Positions 40,456-50,082 of a stretch of 57,563 nucleotides of DNA are shown here, piece after piece. The notes beneath the pieces are model-generated. The model had not been told where the DNA came from. It ran no database searches and saw only the letters and a program-made list of their open reading frames with translations. Origin of the DNA: FEN-1250 sp038237245 (GTDB taxonomy: Bacteria; Gemmatimonadota; Gemmatimonadetes; Gemmatimonadales; Gemmatimonadaceae); NCBI GenBank assembly GCA_038237245.1, contig JBBRYY010000010.1, positions 1 to 57,563 on the forward strand. The letters are read 5' to 3'. The position numbers and the translations under genes are program-made. Each line of letters begins with the position of its first letter. The first letter of the stretch is position 1.

Positions 40456-41399
40456 GCGAGCATCGCGGTGAGCCGCTGCGCGATGTCGGCGCGCAGCGAT
40501 GCCGGCTCGAGCACCTCGGCATCTGGTCCGTACTGGAGCACGTGCCGCACGGCCCACTCGCGGTCCGCCACCTGGTGCGTGATCGTGATCGAGCCGTCAT
40601 CGTCGAGCGGCTGCGATTCGCGCTCGGCGATCCAGCGGGCGATGTACGGGGAGTAGCGCACGCGCATTGTAGCGGTAGCGTCGGAGTGGAAGGGGCGGCC
40701 TTCGGCCAGTACGCGATCGAGGGCGAAGTCCGCGGGCACCTCGAAGGACTCAGCGAGCATTTCAACCGTGCTCACGCGATCGAGACGATAGAATCGCACG
40801 CCAGGAGCGCCATCGGCTTCACCGACTATATACCAGGTGCCGTGCGACGGGAGCGCGCCCAGGGGAGCGATCATCCGCGTGGTCGTCTCGCGATCGTCGC
40901 TCCCGCGATAGCCGATGCGCACCTTGCGGCGAATCGAGATCGCCTGGCGAAGCGTCGCGAGCAGCGGAGAGTCGCTCCCTGCAGGTTGCGTGGAGTGCCA
41001 CGGCAGCGGTGCGGCGTCGAGCGGCAGCTTGACGATCAGCTTGCGGATGCGCGCACGAGCGCGGTCGATCGCGCTCCACTCGTCGGGCGTCGACGTCCTT
41101 CGCAGCATCGCGACGCCGAGCTCCAGTGCGCAGAGCTCCGGCACCGTGACACGCATCGGACGCAGGAAATGCGTCGCGCGGATAGCGACGCGCTCCGCTC
41201 CGAGCTCGATACTGATGCTCTCGATGAACCCGCCCGGCACATCCTCGCGCTCGGTGAGCGCTCCGAGATCATCGAGCAACTCGCCCGCGTCGATGCCCGT
41301 CCGTTGCGCGACCTCGGTGAGTGACACCTCGCCGCGGTCGGCGAAGAGCGGAAGGACCGCGAGAAGCCTGCGAAGGCGGACAGATGCCTCTGCGGTCAA
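40452..41399 (-). CDS. PafC-like WYL-domain transcription factor
   Basis: 315 aa. The N-terminal winged helix-turn-helix (RLRRLLAVLPLFADRGEVSLTEVAQRTG) resembles the PafC N-terminus. The middle holds a WYL domain (IGYRGSDDRETTTRMIAPLGAL, HGTWYIVGEAD, VRFYRLDRVSTVEML), followed by a C-terminal WCX-like part. Start is TTG at 41399, read from the TTGA overlap with the stop of the first WYL gene and GGAGG six bases upstream; the longer frame lies inside that gene. In mycobacteria PafB and PafC act together as an activator of DNA-damage genes and sense single-stranded DNA. Confidence 0.82.
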   Translation of the reverse strand: MTAEASVRLRRLLAVLPLFADRGEVSLTEVAQRTGIDAGELLDDLGALTEREDVPGGFIESISIELGAERVAIRATHFLRPMRVTVPELCALELGVAMLRRTSTPDEWSAIDRARARIRKLIVKLPLDAAPLPWHSTQPAGSDSPLLATLRQAISIRRKVRIGYRGSDDRETTTRMIAPLGALPSHGTWYIVGEADGAPGVRFYRLDRVSTVEMLAESFEVPADFALDRVLAEGRPFHSDATATMRVRYSPYIARWIAERESQPLDDDGSITITHQVADREWAVRHVLQYGPDAEVLEPASLRADIAQRLTAMLA

Positions 41400-42544
41400 C
41401 GTGCGCCTCCAGCATAGGTGGCGAGGGTAGCGCGTACCATCGTCTGATACTCGTCGACCAGCGACGGTGGCGCGACGGGGACGACCTCTCCGGCGAAGGA
41501 GAGGATCCATCTCACGAACGCATCGCGGCGCCGCACCTGAAATACGCGCCGTTGAGGGAGGCCCGACACAGGCGCACCAAGCTTTAGTGCAGCGCGCGAT
41601 GCTCCACTTTCGCCTCGGAACTCCAGCATCATCTCCTCTACTGCACCGTCGCCGAGCTCCCACGGCTCGCGCGACTGCGCGTGATCGGTGAGGCGAAAGG
41701 ACGACGGAACCTTGAAGTCCGGCGTCTGCCGTTTCGCATCGTTGACGACGATGTCCGTCATGCGACTCACGCGAAAGTTGCGTACGTCGCCCTTCTCGAT
41801 GTCGCGCGCCGCGAGATACCAGCGCCCATGATGGAAGAAGAGCCCGTAGGGCTCGACCGACCGCGAGCCAGTCGCATCTCCGCGGCCGATGGTTCGGTAG
41901 GAGAATCCGATTCGTTTGCGGCGCAGCAGCGCTTCGCCGATGGTGCGCAGTCCGTCTGCATGTTGCGCCTCGCCGTCCATGCGGAGATTCCGGCGATCGA
42001 GATCGGGGAGCGCCGGAGCGAGCACGAGATCGAAGGTGAGCTTGCGGAACGCAGCATCGATGTCCGAGGTGAGTGCGGGGTCGCCAAGGTTGCGAGCGAG
42101 GTCGCATCCGCGGAGTACGGATGCCATCTCATCCGGCTCGAAGGCGAGTGTGGGAATCGCGCGATAGCCGGCGCGAGGCACCGATCGCGGAGTGATGCTC
42201 TTGAGCGATGCGAGTGTGAGGAACGGGAGGTACATCTCCCGCGCATCGATTGCATAGCGATGCTCGTCGTCGGTATCGCTCTTGATCTCCTCGATAGGTA
42301 TGCCAAATGCGCGGAGCTCGTCCTTGTCGCGCTCGAAGCTGCGATCGACCGTAGCCTTTGCAGCGCCGCCGCCGTAACCGGGCACGAGGCGACGCAGCTC
42401 CTCCGCGGTGACGCCGTAGCGGTGGGAGAGGAGCGTCGCGACGAGATCGATCCAGCGCTGGAGCTTGAGGTTCGAGGGGGCAGGCTTCGTGGTGGAGGCG
42501 CTGGCGCGCGACCTCTTCTTCGCGCTCGACTCGCGATCACCCAT
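41396..42544 (-). CDS. PafB-like WYL-domain transcription factor
   Basis: 382 aa. A basic N-terminal tail is followed by the helix-turn-helix core with LQRWIDLVATLLSHRYGVTAEEL and SFERDKDELRAFGIPIEE, a close match to the PafB consensus. The WYL domain has EPYGLFFHHGRWYLAARD and FRVSRMTDIV, then a WCX-type C-terminus. The ATG at 42544 overlaps the end of the addA gene by eight bases, and the stop overlaps the second WYL gene. The tandem order PafB-PafC is conserved in Actinobacteria, but there the pair lies next to pup-proteasome genes; here it follows addAB. Upstream in-frame codons belong to addA and were ignored. Confidence 0.85.
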   Translation of the reverse strand: MGDRESSAKKRSRASASTTKPAPSNLKLQRWIDLVATLLSHRYGVTAEELRRLVPGYGGGAAKATVDRSFERDKDELRAFGIPIEEIKSDTDDEHRYAIDAREMYLPFLTLASLKSITPRSVPRAGYRAIPTLAFEPDEMASVLRGCDLARNLGDPALTSDIDAAFRKLTFDLVLAPALPDLDRRNLRMDGEAQHADGLRTIGEALLRRKRIGFSYRTIGRGDATGSRSVEPYGLFFHHGRWYLAARDIEKGDVRNFRVSRMTDIVVNDAKRQTPDFKVPSSFRLTDHAQSREPWELGDGAVEEMMLEFRGESGASRAALKLGAPVSGLPQRRVFQVRRRDAFVRWILSFAGEVVPVAPPSLVDEYQTMVRATLATYAGGAR

Positions 42545-45500
42545 TTGCACGCTCCGGATTCTCGGCGGCCGATTGACGAACGCGCTCGATTCGCGCGCTC
42601 GCGCGAGCACCCGTGATCGCCGAGAGGATGCTTCCGTAGCGCTCTGCCTGCCGGGTGTATTGGACCTGCCGACGTGTCCATACCTCATCGGTGACCGCGT
42701 CCGTCTTCCAGTCGATCACGTCCCATGTCTCGCCAACGGCAGCGGCCGCGTCGATCACTCCCTCCGTGATGATCCCGACGTCGCCTTCGTGCGAGGACAG
42801 CATCACCGACAGCTCGAAGTGGGCATCACCACTCGCGATCAGCGACTGCCAGCTCGCAGACAGTTCGACCTCGCCGACCTGACGCGCGAGCGCACTTCGT
42901 TGCTCATCCGTGAGCCCTTCATCACGTGCGACCGCATTGAGAAAGGCGCGCAGGCCATCTCCTTTGCGCCCGCGCCCCATTGCTTCCAGCGCTCGATGGA
43001 CGGCTCTTCCCCATGCCGCCCCCTCGCCGCTCGATGGAAGATCGTATGTGACGCGTTCCGCCCGCTCCTGTTTCGCAGACTCGGTGACGGTAACGATACG
43101 GAGCGACGGCACGGCGCCGGTCGTCAATCGATCATGCGCCAAACTCGTCGCCTGCTCCATTTCTGCGGCCGTCTGCTCCGCGCGCCTGCGGCCCGGAGGC
43201 TCCGATGCTCGCATGGCTACAGCTTGAGCGATCGAGTCGAGAGAACCCCCGAGCGCGCTCCAGAGTGACTCGTCTGGCACCGGGCCCTTCGAGTTCTGCC
43301 GCTCGCATCGCGCGACGACCAGCTCCCGCTTCGCCCTGGTGGTGGCGACGTACAGGAGACGAGCCTCTTCCGCCTCTACGAATCGTGCTTCTCTCGCCTC
43401 CATTGCAGCCCACCCCACGGGCTGCGCGATTCTGACGGGATCGCTACCGCTACCCTGATCCTTGTACTCGATCACGACACCACCGGTTGAGCGCGCACCG
43501 ATGCCACGCGTCACATGGATTGTCGGTGCGTGCTCCGTGCGGTCGAGAGGCGCAGCGAGGACTACCACATCCGCCTCGAGCCCCTTCGCCTTGTGAAGAT
43601 TCATGACGCGCACCGCGTCGACTCGACCTGGACGAAGCGGCGCGTCGGCCGCCTCTCCACGAAGGAGAACCGCGATGCGCTCCATCGCATTCGTCAATCC
43701 CGAATCGCCGAGGATCGACGCGCTACGTAAAGTTTCGACCAGATGGAGCAGCGCGCCCGCGCGAGCGTCGCCGAGGATCTGGCCGGCAGCGTGAAAGAGC
43801 AATCCGGTGTCGCTCAACATTCGCTCCACCAGCACGTCCGCCGCGTGTCGCTGGGACAAGGTCCACCATTCGTGGAGCACGAGTAGCGCGCGCGCAACGG
43901 AATGTGAGTTCTGGACCGGAGCGTGAGTGATCGCGAATCGAATGCCGAGGAGCTGTGCATCATAGAGATCGGAAGGGCTCATCCCGAAGAACAGCCCCTC
44001 CAGAGCAGCAACCACCGCCACAGAATTCTCCGGATCCGCGATTGCGCGCAGCACGATCAGTAGCTCGTTGAGCTCCCGCTCCTGGGGAAGCGGCGCTCCG
44101 GTGGTAATCGCGGGTACGTTATGCATGGCGAGCGCGCGAGCATACACCTCGATGGGCGCCTTTGTCGCAGTGAGGATCAGGAAGTCGCCAGCCGATCGCA
44201 CTCCGCTCGCAATGCGCTCGGCAATCCAGGACGAGAGCATCGCCGCGTCGGCATCAGTGATGTCGGAGTTTTTCTTCCCATCGGGACAAACCGGGTAGAA
44301 GTAAACGCCGTCCGGTCCATCCGCTTCCTTTGTCGTCTGCATCGCGCTGAACGGCGCCTGCTCCGGCGTCGCATCCTCGGGAAAGACCCGATGGAAGTTG
44401 TGGTTGACGAGCGCGCCGATGAGGCGGACCGAACGGAAATTGCGTGTGAGAGCGAGCACCGCACCGCAATCGCCCAGCCGCTTCTTGACGAGCTCGTACG
44501 TCTGAATGTCGGCCCGCCGGAAGCGGTAGATGCTCTGCTTCGGATCGCCGACGACGAAGAGCGCGCCAGGCCTCGGCACGACGGTCTGCCAATCGTCTCC
44601 CTGATCCGAATTCGATGCGAGAAGGAAGCACACTTCGGCCTGGATGGGATCGGTATCCTGAAATTCATCGACGAGCAGATACGCGAAGCGAGCTCCGAGC
44701 TCATCGCGTACTGCCGGGTGCTCGCGAAGCAGCTTGGCGGCGAGAACGAGCAGGTCCTCGAATCCGAGCTGTCCGGTGATGAGGCGCTCTCGTTCGAAGT
44801 CCTTCCCAGCCCTCAAAAGCGTGCGCATCACGATCGGATAGCGATGCTCGCGCCACTGTTGCAGCACGCTCGAGACCGATCCCGCGAGAAGCGCGGAGAA
44901 ATCCTCGCCGAGGGTCTTGGCGGCGAGCTTTCCGTCCTTCACATCGCTCCATCGCTTCTGCGTGATCTTACATCTCGAATCCGCGATGCCGCCGATCGCA
45001 TCGCAGAAGGCTGCGACCGTATTCCACCCGCCGACGCGAGCATCGAAGTCGAGTTGCCGTACGAGACCCATCAGCGGATCCCATCCGTCCACAGGCTCGT
45101 TCCTTGGCATGATCGCGCGGGCGCGAGCGAGCAGCGTTTCGAGTGCGCGCCGGCATGGCGCAACGTCCGGCGCCGTCACCTCAACGAGCGCGAAGTCGAC
45201 ATCGGGGTACGACATCACCGTCGAGAATGCACCATTCAGCTCTCGCGGATCGACGTCGATTTCGTGCAACAGCAGCACGTCCGCATCACCGGCGATCTTG
45301 GCGCGCTCCACCCATCGCCGCCAGAACGACTCCTTGAGCTCGGCCCAATCTTCGTCGCTCACTTCCTGAAAGTTGGGATCGAGCGCGACCTCGAGTGGCC
45401 GCTCGCGCAGCAGCCGCCCGCAGAAAGCGTGAATTGTCCCCAGGAATGCCCGATCGAGCTCGCGAAGTGCGCGATCAAAGCGCATTCCGAGCTCGCTGCC

Positions 45501-45758
45501 GGGCGTCTCGTCGCGGACGTGCCTCTCGAGCTCGAGCTGAAAGCGCTCACGCAGCTCGTTCGCCGCCTTGTGAGTAAATGTCACCGCAGCGATGCGGTCG
45601 ACCGACACCCCCCGCGCGACATGCGCCACCATCCGCCCCACAAGCGATGTAGTCTTTCCGGAGCCCGCGCCAGCCTCGACCAGCATGTTGACATCCAGCT
45701 CGGTGGCGATCCGCTCTCTCGCGAGCGAGTCATCGAATGCCGGGTGTGCCGCAGTCAT
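42537..45758 (-). CDS. addA: AddA-type UvrD helicase-nuclease
   Basis: 1073 aa. Helicase motif I is EAGAGSGKT (28-36), then TFTHKAANELRER, LLVDEFQDTDPIQ, GDPKQSIYRFRRAD, VMNLHKAKGLEADVVVL and YVATTRAKREL, the full UvrD/RecB series. The last 200 residues form a PD-(D/E)XK nuclease (AVHRALEAM, EGVIDAA, DVIDWKTD, RQAERY). This combination defines AddA, which with AddB resects double-strand breaks. The ATG at 45758 overlaps the addB stop as ATGA; the upstream frame is addB sequence. It is unusual that the same transcript continues into two transcription factors. Confidence 0.93.
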   Translation of the reverse strand: MTAAHPAFDDSLARERIATELDVNMLVEAGAGSGKTTSLVGRMVAHVARGVSVDRIAAVTFTHKAANELRERFQLELERHVRDETPGSELGMRFDRALRELDRAFLGTIHAFCGRLLRERPLEVALDPNFQEVSDEDWAELKESFWRRWVERAKIAGDADVLLLHEIDVDPRELNGAFSTVMSYPDVDFALVEVTAPDVAPCRRALETLLARARAIMPRNEPVDGWDPLMGLVRQLDFDARVGGWNTVAAFCDAIGGIADSRCKITQKRWSDVKDGKLAAKTLGEDFSALLAGSVSSVLQQWREHRYPIVMRTLLRAGKDFERERLITGQLGFEDLLVLAAKLLREHPAVRDELGARFAYLLVDEFQDTDPIQAEVCFLLASNSDQGDDWQTVVPRPGALFVVGDPKQSIYRFRRADIQTYELVKKRLGDCGAVLALTRNFRSVRLIGALVNHNFHRVFPEDATPEQAPFSAMQTTKEADGPDGVYFYPVCPDGKKNSDITDADAAMLSSWIAERIASGVRSAGDFLILTATKAPIEVYARALAMHNVPAITTGAPLPQERELNELLIVLRAIADPENSVAVVAALEGLFFGMSPSDLYDAQLLGIRFAITHAPVQNSHSVARALLVLHEWWTLSQRHAADVLVERMLSDTGLLFHAAGQILGDARAGALLHLVETLRSASILGDSGLTNAMERIAVLLRGEAADAPLRPGRVDAVRVMNLHKAKGLEADVVVLAAPLDRTEHAPTIHVTRGIGARSTGGVVIEYKDQGSGSDPVRIAQPVGWAAMEAREARFVEAEEARLLYVATTRAKRELVVARCERQNSKGPVPDESLWSALGGSLDSIAQAVAMRASEPPGRRRAEQTAAEMEQATSLAHDRLTTGAVPSLRIVTVTESAKQERAERVTYDLPSSGEGAAWGRAVHRALEAMGRGRKGDGLRAFLNAVARDEGLTDEQRSALARQVGEVELSASWQSLIASGDAHFELSVMLSSHEGDVGIITEGVIDAAAAVGETWDVIDWKTDAVTDEVWTRRQVQYTRQAERYGSILSAITGARASARIERVRQSAAENPERANG

Positions 45759-48700
45759 TCGTCTTCTCCGGCTGAGCGCCGCGTGCGCATTGACACCAGG
45801 GCCGCGATCGACTCGTTCTCCAGCGCCCATGCAGCGCGCGGCGACGTCACGGCGAATCGCCCTTTCTCTACGCGGCAGATCGTCTGGTGCTCGCAATAGG
45901 AACAGTCGCTCTTGTCGATTGTCGGGACGAACGTCCCTGCGCTGATGTAGTCCAGAAGCGACGCGATAATCGCGCGCGCCGGAACGAGCTCGCCGGCCGA
46001 GTATTCGATGATGGCGTTGTTGCCGCGCTGGGTGGGAAAGCGATATTCGAAGCGAGTCACGGGAATGCCGAGCCTCTTCTGCAAGGCGCTGGAGTACAGC
46101 GCCGGTTGCAGATGTCGTCCACCGTTGAAGATCCCTTTTTTCGGCGACTTGGTGAATCGGCCCGGACGCCCGGTCTTGTAGTCGACCACGCGCAACGTGC
46201 CATCGGCCAGCGTATCCACTCGATCGATGCGGCCCGCCATTCGCAGCCCGCGGCCATCGCCGAGCTCGTACTCGCCAAGGGGACGGCCTCTGCCAAACTG
46301 AAACTCCACCTCGCGCCAGGTGCCAACCTCGTCACGCATCGCGAGATCACGCTCCATCTCGAGAAACGCCTTCGTGGCGTGTCGGAGCTCGGTGGCCTCC
46401 CCCTCGAAGACCGACAGGCCCGGCGGGGGGACATCCTCACGCCATCGTGTGATCACCTCGTCCGCGATCGCGAAGAGGCACGCCTCGGCCTCGCCGCTGG
46501 CGAGCTCTCCCTGCCGCGCGCGGAAGCTCTCGATGAATTTTTCGAAGATCTCGTGGAGGATCAGTCCGCGCTGGCTCTCGTTGAGCCACCGCGTCGCGTC
46601 GAACTCCGGGTCGTCGGGAAGGTACAACGAGAGTCCGTATCGATAAAACCACGAAAGCGGGCAATTGGAGAGCCGCTCGAGTTCTGATGCGGAAATGGGC
46701 CGTGCGTTCGCGATGGTCGGATCGAGCGCCCCGCTCGCCTGCGGCACGAGGCCGTGATAGGCGGTGAGATCCGCGCCGAGCGCGAGCGAAGCAGCCGTCA
46801 GCCCGTGACCGAGCATCGGGAACGATGCGGCGACGAGCGCGTCGCCGTCCAGAAGAAGAGCATCATCGGCGAGCGCATCGAGCCAGACATCGCGCGCGTC
46901 GAGCAACTGAATCGTCGGCTGCGCGCGGTTGGCATTGGGCAGAGGGACGGCCGACGCTGGCGGCTGAAGCATCGTGCGGAGGTCGCCGTACGAGAGTGTT
47001 GGTGTTCCCTTCGCGATGCGCCAGAGCTGCAGCAGCGCGGGCGCGGGACCACTCTCGCGGGCCGCAAGCGAGGTGCTGGTCGCGTACGAGAGTGTGACCC
47101 GTCCGCGCATCGAGGCCAGCACCACGGCTAGCGCGAACGTCGCCTGATCGCGCCGCTCGAGCGATGTGACGAGCGCGCCGCCTGCGATGGCGCGACGGAT
47201 CGCATCGGGGAGGAGTGGATCCTGCCGTCCGCTGCCTATCGTTCGGTCTGCATCGAGTCCGGCAATGAACACGCGTGCGCGACCCGTGGACCCCGCGTGC
47301 GCCAGGTCGGTCAAGTGCACCATCCCGCCAGCCGCACTCCATGGCTTACGCTCATCGGTCACGAGTGGCCACGCGCGCAGATCTGAAAGTGCATCCCTCA
47401 GGGCAGCCAGCGCCGCCGAAAACGAGGAGCTCACCTCAGTCAGCGACGCGACTTGTTGGAGCCTGGTGCGGAAGCGCAGTTCAGTTCGTTGTTCCGCGAC
47501 GCCGGCAGGCGGCAGCATCTCAAGCCACGCGAGCGTCGATCTGGCAAGCGCCGAGGCTGATGACTGGACGGTCCGGTCGTTCCCTCTCTCGGGAACTTCA
47601 GGAGCAGCAGCGAGCAGCGCGCGAAGAAGCGCGGACAGCGCGGCGCTTCCGCGGCGGCGCGAATCGAGTCGTCCTCTATAGTCCTCGTCCGATTCGTCCT
47701 CTGCGCGATGGAGCTTGCTCGCGTATTCGGCGCTCTCGAGTTGCGCGATCGCCTGCACGTACCGAGCTCGTCCCCATCCGATCTTCAGCGGACGCAGCTC
47801 CCGCGCGAGCGCAGTGGACGCGATAGCCGAATCGGCTCCCTTCAACTCGCCGGCTTCGAGCGCCTCCCGCAGGATATCCGCGGACAATCCGTCCTCGAGC
47901 CAACGGAACCACCGCTCGAGTGCCCGCCCGAGCCGCGTGCGTGCCAGAGGCACTCCATGCAGCATCGTCGCGCCGATGCCGAGCTGCTGGGTGAGCGCAT
48001 CGAGCGCGATGCCATAGCCATCGACATCCGTCGTGACGATTTCCACCTGATCCCATCGCAACCCTTCCGCGACGATCCGGCGGCAGATCTCGCGCAGCTC
48101 TTCCGACGGCGTCGCCGCCGCGAAGAGATCGATGCTCACCGCACTCTCATCGACCTCCGTCGCGTGCTCACCGCCGAACGTGCTCGCGGTCAGAAGGGAG
48201 AGCGGCGAGATGCGCCGCGAAACCAGCCGCGCCTGCCTGGCGACGACGGAGAGCAGCTGCGGAGGTGCGTCACTCCCGATGACCGGATCGGCAGCGAGAA
48301 CACGAGCGCCGTGAGTCAACAACCGCTGCAGGAGCTGTCCCGGCAGTCCGCGCACCATGAGCGTAGGTGCGAGGTAGACGAAGCCGTCGAGAACGAACGG
48401 AGCCTCGTGATCGAAGCCGGACAGTGCCGCCCGAAATACCTCCGCAGCATCGGCGACCTCGTGCTCGGCGAGCAGCCGTTCATATTCGCGCAGCACGTCT
48501 GGAACATCGAACGCGGGTGACCCGCGCGTTACGACATCCCGGAGCGCGTCAGGCGAGACCGCGGCAGTCCGCAGCTCGAGGATCGAGTCGCGTACCGACT
48601 GTCTGAAGCCGAGGCTTCCACCGAGTGCAACGAAGGCGGAAGTCGCTCCTATGCTGGCAATGACGGCATCGAGCGCCTGATTCACAAACGCGCCGATCTC

Positions 48701-48970
48701 GATGTCGTTGCCGGAGCGGACTCCGCGTTCGGACAGCGGTAGAAATGCGAGCTCCTCGGCGATCGTGCGTAGCGTTGTCGCCTCCCAGCCGATCCATCCG
48801 CCGGTTTCGCGAGCGAGTGCCGTGAGATGCTCGCGGCCGAAGTTGACGTCCGGCCCAACGAGCCGCTTGCGCGCGACCGAGTGCTCACGCGTCGCTACTA
48901 TGAGCGAATCGCGAAAGTGGGAACGAGCGGGCGCCGGCTCGGAGCTGGTTGCGGTCAAGGTCCTCGGCAT
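45755..48970 (-). CDS. addB: AddB-type nuclease with iron-sulfur cluster
   Basis: 1071 aa. The inactivated-helicase N-terminal region lacks a Walker A motif. The C-terminal nuclease domain has SASELERLSNCPLSWFYRY with C770, LHEIFEKF, GRIDRVD, VVDYKTGRPG and then C1023-x2-C1026-x5-C1032, the Cys pattern that binds the structural 4Fe-4S cluster in AddB. The ATG at 48970 is a choice: the frame is open to 49123, but the extra part has no similarity. It is the first gene of the five-gene minus-strand operon. Upstream are GTTC/GAAC half-sites (49079-49144). Confidence 0.88.
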   Translation of the reverse strand: MPRTLTATSSEPAPARSHFRDSLIVATREHSVARKRLVGPDVNFGREHLTALARETGGWIGWEATTLRTIAEELAFLPLSERGVRSGNDIEIGAFVNQALDAVIASIGATSAFVALGGSLGFRQSVRDSILELRTAAVSPDALRDVVTRGSPAFDVPDVLREYERLLAEHEVADAAEVFRAALSGFDHEAPFVLDGFVYLAPTLMVRGLPGQLLQRLLTHGARVLAADPVIGSDAPPQLLSVVARQARLVSRRISPLSLLTASTFGGEHATEVDESAVSIDLFAAATPSEELREICRRIVAEGLRWDQVEIVTTDVDGYGIALDALTQQLGIGATMLHGVPLARTRLGRALERWFRWLEDGLSADILREALEAGELKGADSAIASTALARELRPLKIGWGRARYVQAIAQLESAEYASKLHRAEDESDEDYRGRLDSRRRGSAALSALLRALLAAAPEVPERGNDRTVQSSASALARSTLAWLEMLPPAGVAEQRTELRFRTRLQQVASLTEVSSSFSAALAALRDALSDLRAWPLVTDERKPWSAAGGMVHLTDLAHAGSTGRARVFIAGLDADRTIGSGRQDPLLPDAIRRAIAGGALVTSLERRDQATFALAVVLASMRGRVTLSYATSTSLAARESGPAPALLQLWRIAKGTPTLSYGDLRTMLQPPASAVPLPNANRAQPTIQLLDARDVWLDALADDALLLDGDALVAASFPMLGHGLTAASLALGADLTAYHGLVPQASGALDPTIANARPISASELERLSNCPLSWFYRYGLSLYLPDDPEFDATRWLNESQRGLILHEIFEKFIESFRARQGELASGEAEACLFAIADEVITRWREDVPPPGLSVFEGEATELRHATKAFLEMERDLAMRDEVGTWREVEFQFGRGRPLGEYELGDGRGLRMAGRIDRVDTLADGTLRVVDYKTGRPGRFTKSPKKGIFNGGRHLQPALYSSALQKRLGIPVTRFEYRFPTQRGNNAIIEYSAGELVPARAIIASLLDYISAGTFVPTIDKSDCSYCEHQTICRVEKGRFAVTSPRAAWALENESIAALVSMRTRRSAGEDE

Positions 48971-49078
48971 CGCTCGTGGCGACAGCACCGCACACGCGCG
49001 AGTGCATGAGCGGTCTTCGTCGCGATCGTCTTCGGCTCCTTCAAAGTGACGTATACCTCTGACAGCCAACTCCGGGAA

Positions 49079-49144
49079 TGTTCCGCATCCGTGAACATAG
49101 ACACCAGGGACCACGCCAGCCACCCGCGTGTATCATCTGTTCAC
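49079..49144. promoter_or_regulatory. Cluster of inverted GTTC/GAAC half-sites upstream of addB
   Basis: TGTTC (49079-49083) and GAACA (49093-49097) form an inverted pair with 9-bp spacing. The second half-site, as GTGAACA (49091-49097), also mirrors TGTTCAC (49138-49144), a perfect 7-bp pair. The 250-bp region also separates addB from a divergent secreted-protein gene, so either or both may be controlled. Confidence 0.35.
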
Positions 49145-49220
49145 CAACTGCTTCGCTCCAGCAGGGCCAGAAGGAGCTCACTCGTTTTTTCAGGGAATTC
49201 GTCAACCAGGCGGAACTCGT

Positions 49221-50060
49221 ATGGCAAAGCTCCTTGGACTCTTCGCGATCGCCCTCACCGTCCCCGCCGCCGCCCTCGCGCAACGCGGCAACGACGGGCG
49301 GCATCAGGACCAGGGCCAGCGCAGCTCCGGCAGCTTGCACGTCGAGCCTCGCGGCAATGGCAACTACGGAGGCGGCGATCGCGGTCGGTCCAGCGACCAG
49401 CGTGCCCAGCAGAGCTACGGCTCCCACCCGGGGTACCAGGATCGCTCGGCTTCGCGTGCCGAGGCGCGCAACAATGCGAATTGGGGTCGCGCTGATCATG
49501 GTCAGCCGGCGTACCGCGTCGATCGCGCAAATCGCGGCACCGATCGCCCCAATTACGACAATCACTCCCGCGTCGACGCTCGCTATCATGTGGATACTCG
49601 CTCTCCTGCCGACAACCACTCCCGCGGCGACAACCGCTACCGGGCCGACAACAACTACCGCAGCGACAATCACCACCGCAGCGACAATCACTACCGCAGC
49701 GACAATCACTACCGCAGCGACAATCACTACCGCGTCGACAACAGCTACCGCGTCGACAACAGCTACCGCAACTATCGTCCGTCCACGTCGTATCGCCTCG
49801 GCTACGGATTCCGCGGTGGATTCTCGCACGACTACATCGGACCGCGCCATGTGTGGCGGCTCGAAGGCGGCGGACGCGATCGGTTCTTCTTCCGCGGCTT
49901 CTACTTTCGCGTCGTAGCATACGACTACGTGAACGCCGACGACTGGTACTGGGACCGCGACAACGTGATCATCTACGACGACCCCGACAACTCCGGCTGC
50001 TACCTCGCCTTCAACACCAGGCTCGGCACGTACCTGCACGTGACCTTCGACGACAACTGA
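49221..50060 (+). CDS. Secreted protein with tandem xDNxYR hexapeptide repeats
   Basis: 279 aa. A signal peptide (KLLGLFAIALTVPAAALAQ) is followed by a disordered, R/D/N/S/Y-rich region that ends in eight hexapeptides such as SDNHYR and VDNSYR. The C-terminal 90 residues form a separate domain (VWRLEGGGRDRFFFRGFYF, AYDYVNADDWYWD, VIIYDDPDNSGCYLAFN) in the style of small BcpO/YXWGXW-type exported beta domains. The charged repeats suggest a surface or cell-wall protein. ATG at 49221 was chosen because the signal peptide starts there. The C-terminal domain recurs as a decayed fragment directly downstream. Not recognised as a named family. Confidence 0.7.
   Translation: MAKLLGLFAIALTVPAAALAQRGNDGRHQDQGQRSSGSLHVEPRGNGNYGGGDRGRSSDQRAQQSYGSHPGYQDRSASRAEARNNANWGRADHGQPAYRVDRANRGTDRPNYDNHSRVDARYHVDTRSPADNHSRGDNRYRADNNYRSDNHHRSDNHYRSDNHYRSDNHYRVDNSYRVDNSYRNYRPSTSYRLGYGFRGGFSHDYIGPRHVWRLEGGGRDRFFFRGFYFRVVAYDYVNADDWYWDRDNVIIYDDPDNSGCYLAFNTRLGTYLHVTFDDN
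49626..49769 (+). repeat. Eight tandem 18-bp coding repeats
   Basis: The unit AGCGACAATCACTACCGC is present in three identical copies (49680-49733), flanked by diverged copies, giving eight units without gaps. They encode GDNRYR, ADNNYR, SDNHHR, three SDNHYR and two VDNSYR. Identity at the DNA level in the middle suggests recent slippage. Confidence 0.9.
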
Positions 50061-50082
50061 ACCGCGCTCGCACGAACGAACG

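Noticed and set aside
44121..45899. Long plus-strand open frame of 592 codons, and similar antisense frames elsewhere
   Set aside because: They mirror well-supported genes on the other strand and their translations are rich in R, E and D without recognisable domains; GC-rich DNA opens antisense frames.
49043..49065. CTGTCAGAG on the minus strand as a PafBC-type (RecA-NDp) promoter element
   Set aside because: Seven of nine bases match TTGTCRGTG, but no TAnnnT -10 lies at the expected spacing, so I did not call it.
49626..49769. Tandem repeats considered as a CRISPR array
   Set aside because: The 18-bp units are contiguous with no spacers, lie in an open frame and encode a hexapeptide series in an exported protein.
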